A DNA stretch of 64,000 nt from Bacteroides thetaiotaomicron VPI-5482. GTDB lineage: Bacteria; Bacteroidota; Bacteroidia; Bacteroidales; Bacteroidaceae. The position numbers and the translations under genes were made by a program. The stretch lies in the NCBI RefSeq assembly GCF_000011065.1, contig NC_004663.1, forward strand, positions 5,394,001-5,458,000, read 5' to 3'. Of the stretch, positions 19,272-27,597 are shown one piece after another. Position 1 is the stretch's first letter, and each line of letters begins with the position of its first letter. The notes under the pieces are model-generated. The model ran no database searches, was not told the origin of the DNA, and saw only the letters and a program-made list of their open reading frames with translations.

Positions 19272-21788
19272 TTATTTAAGTTTCTTCTTTAAGAAATCAA
19301 GTGCTTTCTCTGTAGCTTTTTCCGTCACTTTCTGTTTGATGGAATCTTTGTTGGCAGTCGTGGCAGAATCCAGTCCGAGCTTTTCTCCCAGTTTGCTGAT
19401 TGCTTCGTCGGCTACGGATTCAAGTGCCTGATTGGCCATACTCTTTGTATCGACACTGACTTTCGGGGAAGTGAATGAACCGCCGATCTTCAGATCGAGT
19501 GTCATCAGCTTGGAAATGCCGGTGGATGCCGGAAGCTTGATCTTGCCGGAGTAGTCGATGGTCTGGTCGAGTCCTGTGCTACCGGAAAGATTCAGATTAT
19601 AGTCACCCATTTTGATATCAAACGGTTTGGTTTCCACCCGTCCGTCTTTGATAGTGAAGTCCAGTGTCATATCTTTCACTTTCATTTCTTTCAGACTCGG
19701 TTGGCTGATGGCATCGGCTATCTGGTCGATTGCTTTCACACCACTCAGACTGAGATCGCGGGTAGACAAGCTGCCGTCTCCTTGCATCGTTTCCAGTACC
19801 GGGCTCATGGCTGCGTCCAGGTCGGTCAGCACATTGATGCTGCCGGAGAAGTTTCCTTTCAGGTTCTCAAAGATAGGAGCCAGTTGCTGAACCATATCCA
19901 GTTCTTTGTATGCTTGTGAGAAGCTGATATCCGACAGTTTGAATCCGGCTTTCATTTCCGGTTTCTTCGCATTGGCGGTAGAGTAATATCCGTTCATCAC
20001 CACATTGCCGCTCATAGTGCCCATAGAAAGATTCTTCATATCTACCTTTCCGTCTTTGACAATAAGTTTACCGTTCATATTGTTGAATGTCATCTTGTCA
20101 AACAGCACCTGTTTCAGATTGGCGTCCATCTGGAAGTCGATATTGCGCGGAACTTCTATTACGCCGGCAATCGCCGTGGAGTCTGTAGCAGCAGCCTCGG
20201 TAGTTGCCACGCTGTCTGTGGAGGCTGTCATGAAATCATTCAGATTGAAATAATTGGAATGGATGTTCAGCGTTCCTTTCAGCGTAGTACCTTTCAGAGC
20301 GTAGCCGATATAGTTCTCGAAACGGCTGTCGGCAGTAATATCGTTCTTACCGATATTGACCGTCGTTTCGCTCAGTTGCAGATATTTCGGGGTGAAGGTG
20401 AAGAGTGATTTCTTGATATCCACATCCGGCATATCCTGCATTTTCAGTTTCATATTGGTCAGACCGATGGTTCCGGAGGCTTTCATGTTGTCGTACTGTT
20501 CTTTCTCTATATAAGAAAGACGTCCGGACATTTGCATATCGGCGTTGATGGTTCCGTTCAGTTCCATATCTCCCAAAGGGTATACCTGTTTGATCATACC
20601 CAGGTCGAGGGTACCTTTTGCCTCAGCTTTGAAATCGGGGTCGCTGACCGGTGTTTTCACGTCCGCAGTCAGACTGAAAGGATTTCCTGCCAGACGGAAA
20701 CTGAACGGGTTGATTTGGATGGTGGTCAGGTCTATATTTCCTCCCGGATTTCGGACGTTGGCATTAATGTTGATCTGATCGACTCCTGCGGGCAATGCCG
20801 GATAGCGGAACATAGCGTTCTTGACTTGCATGTCGATGTTGAATGCGGGGACAGTATCTCCTTGCAGCGTACCTTTGGCTGATGCGGCAAGAGTAGCGGT
20901 TCCGTCTGTTTTCAGACTGGAGAATTCCGTTGCGTAAATGGCAGGAATCAAAGACAGTATTTCCTTGAAGCCTACATCATTGGTATTGAGTTTGAGATCC
21001 ATGTCGATAGCGGGATCTTTCAGTTCCACCCAACCGTCGATACCTGCCTGAATGGCGTTGAGGCGAATGGTATTGTCTTTCAGTGTATACTTGTTGTTGG
21101 CAAGATCGGCGTCTACATCCATCTTGGCGGAGATGTTGGCGTTTGCAAGGAAAGGAATGCCATTCATCTTGTAAGTCAGTGATTTGGTTTCCGCTTCCAG
21201 TTTCAGCGTAGTGCGGTCACTGCCCAGGTCACCGGCACAAAGGGCGTTGAAATCACGGATGTCGGCATACATTTTACCTTGCTGGTCGTCATAAATCAAA
21301 TTCATGTTCTTGATGACAAAACGTTGCAGCTTGACTTTGAAAGGAGATGAATCTTCTTCCGCGGCAGGCGTTTCCTGCGTGTCTGTCGTGTCGGGCTTCA
21401 TAATATCCCAGTTGGCACGACCGTCCGGCAGGACAATGGCGTGCAGGCGGGTATCTTCTATGAATACTTTGGAGATGTCATAACCGCTGTCTCCGAAAAG
21501 GGAGAACAGATTGATGGTGGCAGTTACCTCTCCGGCTTGTACAAGGGTATCATTTGCGAATTCTCCCGCGCCTTTCAGCCAGAAATCTTCGAGAGTGACA
21601 GAAGCCTGCGGAAAGTTGCGGAACAGGCTAATGTTGAGTTTCTTGAAATCAAATTGTGCATTGAGCATCTTGTTGCCTTCTGTTTTTACAATACCTGCTA
21701 TCTTACCTTGGAAGGCGAAAGGAAGGAGGAGCATCAGAATGATTATTACCCCTACGACGATAGCTGCGATTTTCAAACCTTTTTTCAT
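19272..21788 (-). CDS. AsmA-family inner-membrane-anchored periplasmic protein
   Basis: An 838-residue protein with one N-terminal membrane helix (KKGLKIAAIVVGVIIILMLLLP) and a large periplasmic part built from repeated beta-rich AsmA/VPS13-like segments (FKKLNISLFRNFPQASVTLEDFWLKG; the C-terminal AsmA_2-like GKIKLPASTGISKLMTLDLKIGGSFTSPKVS). AsmA-like proteins are thought to form grooves that move lipids between the membranes or to affect outer-membrane assembly; that is family knowledge, not shown here. An alternative start at 21818 would sit at the predicted transcription start, while the ATG at 21788 has an A-rich leader, so 21788 is used. It is followed by the Sua5/YrdC gene after 17 bp. 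Confidence 0.85.
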   Translation of the reverse strand: MKKGLKIAAIVVGVIIILMLLLPFAFQGKIAGIVKTEGNKMLNAQFDFKKLNISLFRNFPQASVTLEDFWLKGAGEFANDTLVQAGEVTATINLFSLFGDSGYDISKVFIEDTRLHAIVLPDGRANWDIMKPDTTDTQETPAAEEDSSPFKVKLQRFVIKNMNLIYDDQQGKMYADIRDFNALCAGDLGSDRTTLKLEAETKSLTYKMNGIPFLANANISAKMDVDADLANNKYTLKDNTIRLNAIQAGIDGWVELKDPAIDMDLKLNTNDVGFKEILSLIPAIYATEFSSLKTDGTATLAASAKGTLQGDTVPAFNIDMQVKNAMFRYPALPAGVDQININANVRNPGGNIDLTTIQINPFSFRLAGNPFSLTADVKTPVSDPDFKAEAKGTLDLGMIKQVYPLGDMELNGTINADMQMSGRLSYIEKEQYDNMKASGTIGLTNMKLKMQDMPDVDIKKSLFTFTPKYLQLSETTVNIGKNDITADSRFENYIGYALKGTTLKGTLNIHSNYFNLNDFMTASTDSVATTEAAATDSTAIAGVIEVPRNIDFQMDANLKQVLFDKMTFNNMNGKLIVKDGKVDMKNLSMGTMSGNVVMNGYYSTANAKKPEMKAGFKLSDISFSQAYKELDMVQQLAPIFENLKGNFSGSINVLTDLDAAMSPVLETMQGDGSLSTRDLSLSGVKAIDQIADAISQPSLKEMKVKDMTLDFTIKDGRVETKPFDIKMGDYNLNLSGSTGLDQTIDYSGKIKLPASTGISKLMTLDLKIGGSFTSPKVSVDTKSMANQALESVADEAISKLGEKLGLDSATTANKDSIKQKVTEKATEKALDFLKKKLK

Positions 21789-21825
21789 TTGCTTTTCTTT
21801 TAAGAGTTTGACGTACATACGAAGG

Positions 21826-21833
21826 CAAAGTTA
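21826..21833 (-). promoter_or_regulatory. -7 element for the AsmA-like gene
   Basis: The minus strand reads TAACTTTG, a TAnnTTTG match 37 bp upstream of the ATG at 21788. No clear -33 was seen. Confidence 0.45.
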
Positions 21834-21908
21834 ATAAAAAGTTTTTGATGTAAGATGATATTCAATAACTTTCACAATCAGAAGACTTCTGATACACTAC
21901 CAACTTAT

Positions 21909-23906
21909 TTATGATTTTTTCTTTCTGAGTTCCTCGGCAATTCTCCATTGTATGGCGGCTTCCACTTCTTTCCCCACTCTCAACAGGGCATCTCCGAAAA
22001 GCTCGTGTGCACCGGCATGCTCGGGTTTCAGACTTGTAGCCTTGTCCAGGTCGGCAATTGCTCCTTCAGTATTATCGATTTTCAGACGCAGTTTTCCACG
22101 GTTGTACACAGCTTTAAAGTTTGCAGGATGAAGGCTGACAGCGGTATTGAAACAGTTTTCCGCATCAAAATACTCTTTGCTGTTGAACAGGGTGATTCCT
22201 TTCCGTATCCAGGCGTCTATATAATTAGGGTCGAGGCTGAGCGCTTTGTCATAATTGGCGATGGCGGCACGGGCGTCGTGGGCTTGGGTGATACATTCAT
22301 TTCCCATTAACAGATATTCGTGGGCATATTGCCGCAGACGTTCCTGCTGTTCCCGCATTTGCTCTTTGAGCTTTTTGTTCTGCTCCTGCAAGGTGTTGAT
22401 AATCCCCAGTTTCCGGCGGATTAATCGGCGGGGAACAGGTTTCTCTATGTCATAACGGGAGTGAATGGCACGGAAAAATTGTTCCAGGCATTCTTCCATA
22501 TCCCCTTTGTCGAATGCACGTGCGGCAGCGGCATACTGGACATCGGCCTGCGCCTGTTTCAGAGCCTTGTCGATGGCTTGCCGGTCGTTGAACCGTCCGG
22601 CAAAGTTTACGATTTCGGGACGCACAAAGATATCCGCCCGGTTGATCGGCTTTTTGAGCTGGATGCCATCCAGTGAGGTACAACGGCTGAGTGCTACATA
22701 CGCCTGTCCGCCGGCAAATACACCTCCCGTGAAGTCAATCACTACTCTGCTGAAAGTCAACCCCTGACTCTTGTGGACGGTAATGGCCCAAGCCAGCCGA
22801 ATGGGATATTGGGTGAAGCTGCCCAGTACTTCCTCTTCAATCTCTTTCGTCTTTTCGTTGTAGCGATAGCGGATGTTACGCCATGATTCCCGTTTTACAT
22901 CGCATTCCTTGCCGTCATCGGTGATGACGTATATCGTTTCTTCTTCCTCGTCGATACCGGCAATCACTCCGATGGTACCGTTTACCCACCGGCGGTCGAA
23001 ATCATTCTTGATAAAGATGATTTGAGCACCCGGTTTCAGAACGAGTTCCTGTGAGGTCGGCAGACTACTTTCGGGAAAATCCCCTTCAATGCTTCCCTCA
23101 AAGGTGATCGGTTCTCCTGCCAGCTCGGCCAGTTTCTTCTCATTGATCGAGTCAACCGTATCCCTTCGGGTGGCAAGCGTGATGTACATATCGGCTTCCG
23201 ATTCTTCGATATGGCTTCCGTATCGGGTGTTCAGCAGTTGCAGGTCGGCTGCTCCGGCGGTGTTGGTACGGATATGGTCGAGAACGCTGACAAAGACGGA
23301 GTCAGTTTGCCGGTATACTTTCTGGAGTTCGATGGATACCAGATCGATCTGGCTGAATACTCTTGCCGAGAAGAAGTATGGAGTAGGGTAGGCACGGTTC
23401 AGAATCTCCCGCTCGTCATTCTTCACGACAGGTTCCAGCTGGAAAACGTCGCCTACCAATAACAGTTGTTTGCCGCCGAAAGGTTCCCGTAAATTATGTG
23501 AATATACACGTAAGATGCGGTCGATGGCGTCAATGAGGTCCGCCCGTACCATAGAGATTTCGTCTATGATGACCAGTTCAATCTGTTCCAGTAATTTCCG
23601 GTGCGGTTTGGTGTACTTGAAGAACTCGTGAATGCGTCCTCTCTGGAGACTTAAATTTGGATCGTCCGGCAGTAACGGATAGAAGGGGAGTTTGAAGAAA
23701 CTGTGCATCGTACTTCCTCCGGCGTTGATGGCTGCGATGCCGGTAGGTGCGAGAACGACATGTTTCTTCTTGGTATGTTCGCAGACATAACGTAGGAATG
23801 TAGATTTACCTGTACCCGCTTTTCCGGTCAGAAAAACCGACTGGCGGGTATACTGAATAAGATTCAGGGCGTCCTGAAAAGCTGCGTTATTAGTGTCTAC
23901 GCTCAT
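21909..23906 (-). CDS. Pif1-like superfamily 1 helicase with C-terminal TPR repeats
   Basis: A 665-residue protein. Residues 1-430 are a Pif1/RecD-like SF1B helicase: Walker A FLTGKAGTGKSTFLRYV, APTGIAAINAGG (motif Ia), LVIIDEISMVRADLID (Walker B), LLVGDVFQLEPV (motif III) and AWAITVHKSQGLTFSRV with the VALSRC motif VI near the end of the helicase part. After a charged linker (about residues 500-530, possibly coiled coil: EQNKKLKEQMREQQERLRQ) come TPR repeats (NYDKALSLDPNYIDAWIRKG; NCFNTAVSLHPANFKAVYNRG). Pif1-type enzymes unwind DNA 5'-3', including structured and G-quadruplex DNA. The TPR tail suggests a protein partner. It starts 44 bp after the HAD phosphatase stop and is probably co-transcribed. 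Confidence 0.9.
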   Translation of the reverse strand: MSVDTNNAAFQDALNLIQYTRQSVFLTGKAGTGKSTFLRYVCEHTKKKHVVLAPTGIAAINAGGSTMHSFFKLPFYPLLPDDPNLSLQRGRIHEFFKYTKPHRKLLEQIELVIIDEISMVRADLIDAIDRILRVYSHNLREPFGGKQLLLVGDVFQLEPVVKNDEREILNRAYPTPYFFSARVFSQIDLVSIELQKVYRQTDSVFVSVLDHIRTNTAGAADLQLLNTRYGSHIEESEADMYITLATRRDTVDSINEKKLAELAGEPITFEGSIEGDFPESSLPTSQELVLKPGAQIIFIKNDFDRRWVNGTIGVIAGIDEEEETIYVITDDGKECDVKRESWRNIRYRYNEKTKEIEEEVLGSFTQYPIRLAWAITVHKSQGLTFSRVVIDFTGGVFAGGQAYVALSRCTSLDGIQLKKPINRADIFVRPEIVNFAGRFNDRQAIDKALKQAQADVQYAAAARAFDKGDMEECLEQFFRAIHSRYDIEKPVPRRLIRRKLGIINTLQEQNKKLKEQMREQQERLRQYAHEYLLMGNECITQAHDARAAIANYDKALSLDPNYIDAWIRKGITLFNSKEYFDAENCFNTAVSLHPANFKAVYNRGKLRLKIDNTEGAIADLDKATSLKPEHAGAHELFGDALLRVGKEVEAAIQWRIAEELRKKKS

Positions 23907-23950
23907 AAAGTTAGTGACGGATAAGCAGATGTGCTGACCGGATAAATGAA

Positions 23951-24736
23951 TTAGATAATCCCGAAATGTTTCATAGCCTTGCTGATGCCGTCCTCATCAA
24001 TGGGGGCTGTCACATAGTCGGCTGCGGCTTTTACATCCTCTTTGGCCTGCCCCATAGCGACTCCGATAGCTGCGTGGCGGAGCATGCTGATATCGTTTCC
24101 TCCGTCGCCGAAGGACATCGTTTCTTCCAACTTGATACCAAAGTGCCGGATGATTTCATCGATGCCTTTCTGTTTGGTATCGCCTTTGGCTGTGACATCC
24201 GCAAAAGCCGGATACCAGCGGCCTATTTCGCAAGTCGGGATGGATGGAAGCACTTCTTTTTCTTCTTCCTCCGTGATGAAGGGAGTCATCTGGATGACTT
24301 CTTTATTGCTTGCTTCTTCAAATGAAACTGTCGGAATGACATTTACATGCAGGAAGTCATAAAAGATCTTCTTCACCATCTCATTCGGTTGGCAAACAGA
24401 GATATTATGCTCCTCTACGAAGATGCAGGGGACTCCTTTCTTCTCGCAGAAAGCAGCCATTGCTTTTACTTCTTCCTGCGGGATGGCACTTTTGTAAATT
24501 ACTTCTTCTCCGACAAAACAATAGGCTCCGTTCATGGTTATATATCCATCGATCAGGTTCCGGTCCTGCAATTCGGAAAGATTGTTGATAATGGCTTTCG
24601 GGCGTCCGGTAGCGATAAATATTTTAAGCCCTTTTGCGTGGGCGGCTTCCAATGCCTCAATGGTAGAAGACGGGATACGGTGTGTTTCGAAACTAACCAG
24701 CGTTCCGTCTATATCAAAAAATAAAGCTTTCGTCAT
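23951..24736 (-). CDS. HAD-superfamily (Cof-type) sugar phosphatase
   Basis: A 261-residue cytoplasmic phosphatase of the HAD IIB (Cof) class. Motif I is FFDIDGTLVSF (nucleophile and acid/base Asp), motif II FIATGRP, motif III the Lys in TAKGDTKQKG, and motif IV FGDGGNDISML. A cap domain lies between motifs II and III. From memory the sequence corresponds to the crystallised BT4131 of B. thetaiotaomicron, which hydrolyses hexose phosphates; this identification could not be searched. It probably shares a promoter with the helicase downstream. Its metabolic role is most likely sugar-phosphate housekeeping. Confidence 0.93.
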   Translation of the reverse strand: MTKALFFDIDGTLVSFETHRIPSSTIEALEAAHAKGLKIFIATGRPKAIINNLSELQDRNLIDGYITMNGAYCFVGEEVIYKSAIPQEEVKAMAAFCEKKGVPCIFVEEHNISVCQPNEMVKKIFYDFLHVNVIPTVSFEEASNKEVIQMTPFITEEEEKEVLPSIPTCEIGRWYPAFADVTAKGDTKQKGIDEIIRHFGIKLEETMSFGDGGNDISMLRHAAIGVAMGQAKEDVKAAADYVTAPIDEDGISKAMKHFGII

Positions 24737-24768
24737 AAATTCCTTTTAGTCCAACTGTTGATATGTAG

Positions 24769-24776
24769 CAAAGATA
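24769..24776 (-). promoter_or_regulatory. -7 element for the HAD phosphatase-helicase unit
   Basis: The minus strand reads TATCTTTG, an exact TAnnTTTG element 33 bp upstream of the ATG at 24736. No -33 was recognised. In the remaining intergenic DNA (24777-25056) I see no gene. Confidence 0.5.
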
Positions 24777-25056
24777 ATTCTTTTCGGTTATATAAACCTA
24801 ATGAACAGGTACAATTTCGTGATAATATAATCGTCTCACTTCCTTCTGCCTGATCAATTTTATATATTTGTGCTATGGTTCCATATTATTCTTATTATCG
24901 AAATGTTCTGTTTTTAAGATTGCTGTAGGAAAAAATAGCTCAAAAACTAATAAACTGGAGATTAAACTGTATAAATAGACGTAATAATATGCAGAAAAGT
25001 AGTCTGATTCTGTATAAAACTGTATGGTATATGTATCTTTTCTTGTCTGAAAATAG

Positions 25057-25088
25057 AAGTGGGAAGAAAATACTTTTTCTTCCCACTT
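25057..25088 (-). terminator. Terminator of the second susCD operon
   Basis: AAGTGGGAAGAAA (25057-25069) pairs perfectly with TTTCTTCCCACTT (25076-25088) around a 6-nt loop, 21 bp after the last gene of the minus-strand operon. T-rich sequence (CTATTTTC) follows on that strand. Confidence 0.8.
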
Positions 25089-25108
25089 GATTTAATCACC
25101 GACTGCTA

Positions 25109-26287
25109 TTATTTTTTTCCCATTGTAAACATAATCTCTGCAATACTTGCATTTACGCCATTGTTGCTGTCGGTCACTGTAGTACGGAAATATCTTCCAC
25201 TTATAGCCTTTGGTAATAAGATAATTTGTGCATTAGGAACCTTATCATTAGGAAAATCTAATTTTCCTAATTCTGTCCAGTTTTCTTTGTCATCACTGAT
25301 GCTGAACATGACTGCTTTTAAATCAAGGTTATTTTGGCGCCTAGCCAATTCTATTGATAGAATGTTTTGTGTTTGTTGCATATCAAATATGATTATATGT
25401 GGCAATGGTGGATTCTTCCCTTCACCATCCCATTGTGAATGCCAGAAAGTATTTAAATTACCATCAATTAATGCTTCTTTATGCCCGTTTACGGCTCCTT
25501 CACCGGTCAATTCTTCTGTGTTAGCCTCAACTCCCCATCCTGTCCTGTCCACATCGATATATTGGTTATGAATCTCGTCCCACTCTTCTTTTGATACAGT
25601 ATAATAGGTTGGAAAACTCACAACTTTTTCTAATGATGGAATTTCGTCAATAGCCTCCTCTGAAGGTTTAAAATAAGAAGTTACTTTAAACTCTGTATCA
25701 AGTACGGCATCTGGTATGATAGAAGTTGTTGCTCCTTCCATCAAAGTGATTGTTTTTTCGCTGCCTTCGTTGTTGGTATAAGTAAACATCGTTTTTGTAC
25801 ATCCTTCCATAGGAGCCCATTTAATGGTAACTCCTTTCGACAGTGTCGCTTCCATAGAGTTGATTCCTTGTGCGGATAACCCAGCTTGATAGGAAGACCC
25901 ATATACTTCACCGGAAATGGTTTGTATCAGAGATTCTTTTCCCGTTTCACTCTTATTTATTATCGAAAAGATATATTTCCCTTCTGGAAGATCAATTATC
26001 TTTGAGATATAATCATTGATATCACGATCTGCAGAGATGGGTACCTCAATTGGAGTTTCGCATCCTTCCCAAGAAATGATACTGGCATTGATTCGAGGAT
26101 CAGCATTTAGTTTCCATTTCAATTCAATACGGTTGAAACCGCTGTTCGCTTCCAAATCACTGGCGATTCCGAGATAGGTCTCTTCACCCATTTTAAGATA
26201 CTTTTCGTGTACATCATACATATCTCCGCAAGCAGCTATTCCGAGAATTAGCATGCTGCAAACTATATAGTTTATAATATTTTTCAT
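25109..26287 (-). CDS. Lipoprotein with DUF4998-like and discoidin (F5/8C-like) domains
   Basis: A 392-residue lipoprotein (lipobox LGIAAC, then GDMYDVHEKYLKMGEETYLG). The N-terminal half matches my memory of DUF4998 (RIELKWKLNADPRINASIISWEG), with two immunoglobulin-like segments. The C-terminal 140 residues are discoidin-like: DVDRTGWGVEANTEELTGE, NGHKEALIDGNLNTFWHSQW, HIIIFDMQQTQNILSIELARRQ and GRYFRTTVTDS. Such proteins at the end of susCD operons are usually surface glycan-binding proteins. It is the last gene of the minus-strand operon, 15 bp after its neighbour, and a strong terminator follows. The bound glycan is unknown; a fucosylated ligand would fit the GH29 gene upstream. Confidence 0.75.
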   Translation of the reverse strand: MKNIINYIVCSMLILGIAACGDMYDVHEKYLKMGEETYLGIASDLEANSGFNRIELKWKLNADPRINASIISWEGCETPIEVPISADRDINDYISKIIDLPEGKYIFSIINKSETGKESLIQTISGEVYGSSYQAGLSAQGINSMEATLSKGVTIKWAPMEGCTKTMFTYTNNEGSEKTITLMEGATTSIIPDAVLDTEFKVTSYFKPSEEAIDEIPSLEKVVSFPTYYTVSKEEWDEIHNQYIDVDRTGWGVEANTEELTGEGAVNGHKEALIDGNLNTFWHSQWDGEGKNPPLPHIIIFDMQQTQNILSIELARRQNNLDLKAVMFSISDDKENWTELGKLDFPNDKVPNAQIILLPKAISGRYFRTTVTDSNNGVNASIAEIMFTMGKK

Positions 26288-26302
26288 AATCTAATTATTA
26301 AG

Positions 26303-27565
26303 TTATTTCCCGATAGGTTGCCCCCAAAAGGTCATTTCACCGATCTGTGCATAAGTACCTCCACTCCAATTCTCAAGCATGTAAATTCGAATGTAACGGA
26401 AATTGGGTGCATCTAGTGGAATCTCATGTTCGTCACCGTTTTCAATATATTCTAAATCTTCATTTGTTTTCGTAGGGTTATCGCTTCCAGAAGGTTTATA
26501 ACACTCTACTTCCATGATTTTTGTCCATCCTTCGAACGTAGGATATTTGATGCCATCTTCTTTTACTTCACCTCCTAGATACATATTATCCGTAAGTGCT
26601 TCACAACCATAGATAACATATTTTTTTAAATTGTTATGGTCATAAGCCCATACATTAACTGGATCATTTCCTCTACGCTGATACATTTTAAAACGACTGA
26701 CTTTGGCTACCTGTCCCATGTCAAAAGTTATCGTCCTTCCAATTGCAGGGTTTGTCGTATTCGTAATATTATGGAAACATTCCATGTTGTAATCACCTTG
26801 CCATATATTTCGTATTGGCAAACCGGACATTGCTTCACAATCACCAGGTAATGGATTAACTTCCTTGAATAAAGATTTAGACAGTTCTTCTTCATACAAA
26901 GGCGTACTTTCCTTTTCCAGCATCTGAGAATAGTTCTCCCAGCGATCTTGAATTCTATATCCTAGTGTTATTGGTTCTGCAGCCAAATTACGGATTTTGG
27001 CTACTCCGTTTAGTACACTAGAATAGAAATTTTCCAGAGATATCCATTCCCCATCATCTTTTTTAAACACTTCTAAAATAATGTTTTCCCTTGTTGGATT
27101 TTCCCAAGTCAGACTAACCCCGCCAAAACTATTTTCGACTTTCAGAGAATTATAAATAAATTCGACGGGTGGAGTCAACGGGCTTATCGTTACCGAAAGT
27201 GGTTCAGATTCGTTCCTGCTTTTATCTATACTCTTTAGAGTCACTTGATAGTCACCCACTTTGCCGAACCCTTCTACTGTAAGTTTGTTTACATAAGGAG
27301 AGGCTTTAGTAGTTCTTTCTTTTCCATTGATCATATAAGAAGCTACTACACATAGGAGATCGTCATCTTTAGGAGGAGTGTAGCTGATGATAGCTCCACC
27401 GTTAATATTTTCTACTTTTATATTGCTAGGCAATCCCGGTGCTATATTGTCAGTCGCGTCAAGTCCAATTCTGTCGTCTTGTCCGCATCCTGTAAGACAC
27501 AGTATACCAATTAAAGTCGCAGACATATATTTTGTCAGCTTTAATATATAATTTATTTTTTTCAT
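26303..27565 (-). CDS. Lipoprotein with DUF4959/DUF5000-type and F5/8C-like domains
   Basis: A 420-residue lipoprotein (CLTGC, then GQDDRIGLDATDNIAPGLP). Three parts can be seen: a sandwich at residues about 45-130 (IKVENINGGAIISYTPPKDDD), a second at about 130-235 (SLKVENSFGGVSLTWENPTRENI), and a C-terminal discoidin-type domain (ITFDMGQVAKVSRFKMYQRRG; APNFRYIRIYMLENWSGGTYAQIGEMTFWG). This matches the family annotated DUF4959-DUF5126-DUF5000 in Bacteroides, as I recall it. It is a likely surface glycan-binding partner of the SusC/D complex. It lies 32 bp after susD and 15 bp before the second discoidin lipoprotein. Confidence 0.75.
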   Translation of the reverse strand: MKKINYILKLTKYMSATLIGILCLTGCGQDDRIGLDATDNIAPGLPSNIKVENINGGAIISYTPPKDDDLLCVVASYMINGKERTTKASPYVNKLTVEGFGKVGDYQVTLKSIDKSRNESEPLSVTISPLTPPVEFIYNSLKVENSFGGVSLTWENPTRENIILEVFKKDDGEWISLENFYSSVLNGVAKIRNLAAEPITLGYRIQDRWENYSQMLEKESTPLYEEELSKSLFKEVNPLPGDCEAMSGLPIRNIWQGDYNMECFHNITNTTNPAIGRTITFDMGQVAKVSRFKMYQRRGNDPVNVWAYDHNNLKKYVIYGCEALTDNMYLGGEVKEDGIKYPTFEGWTKIMEVECYKPSGSDNPTKTNEDLEYIENGDEHEIPLDAPNFRYIRIYMLENWSGGTYAQIGEMTFWGQPIGK

Positions 27566-27597
27566 CTTTCCAGTTTTTTATAACATGAATACGGTGA

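Noticed and set aside
24863..24870. Orphan TATATTTG promoter-like element on the plus strand
   Set aside because: No -33 at the right distance and only a 17-codon frame downstream before the terminator of the opposite operon.
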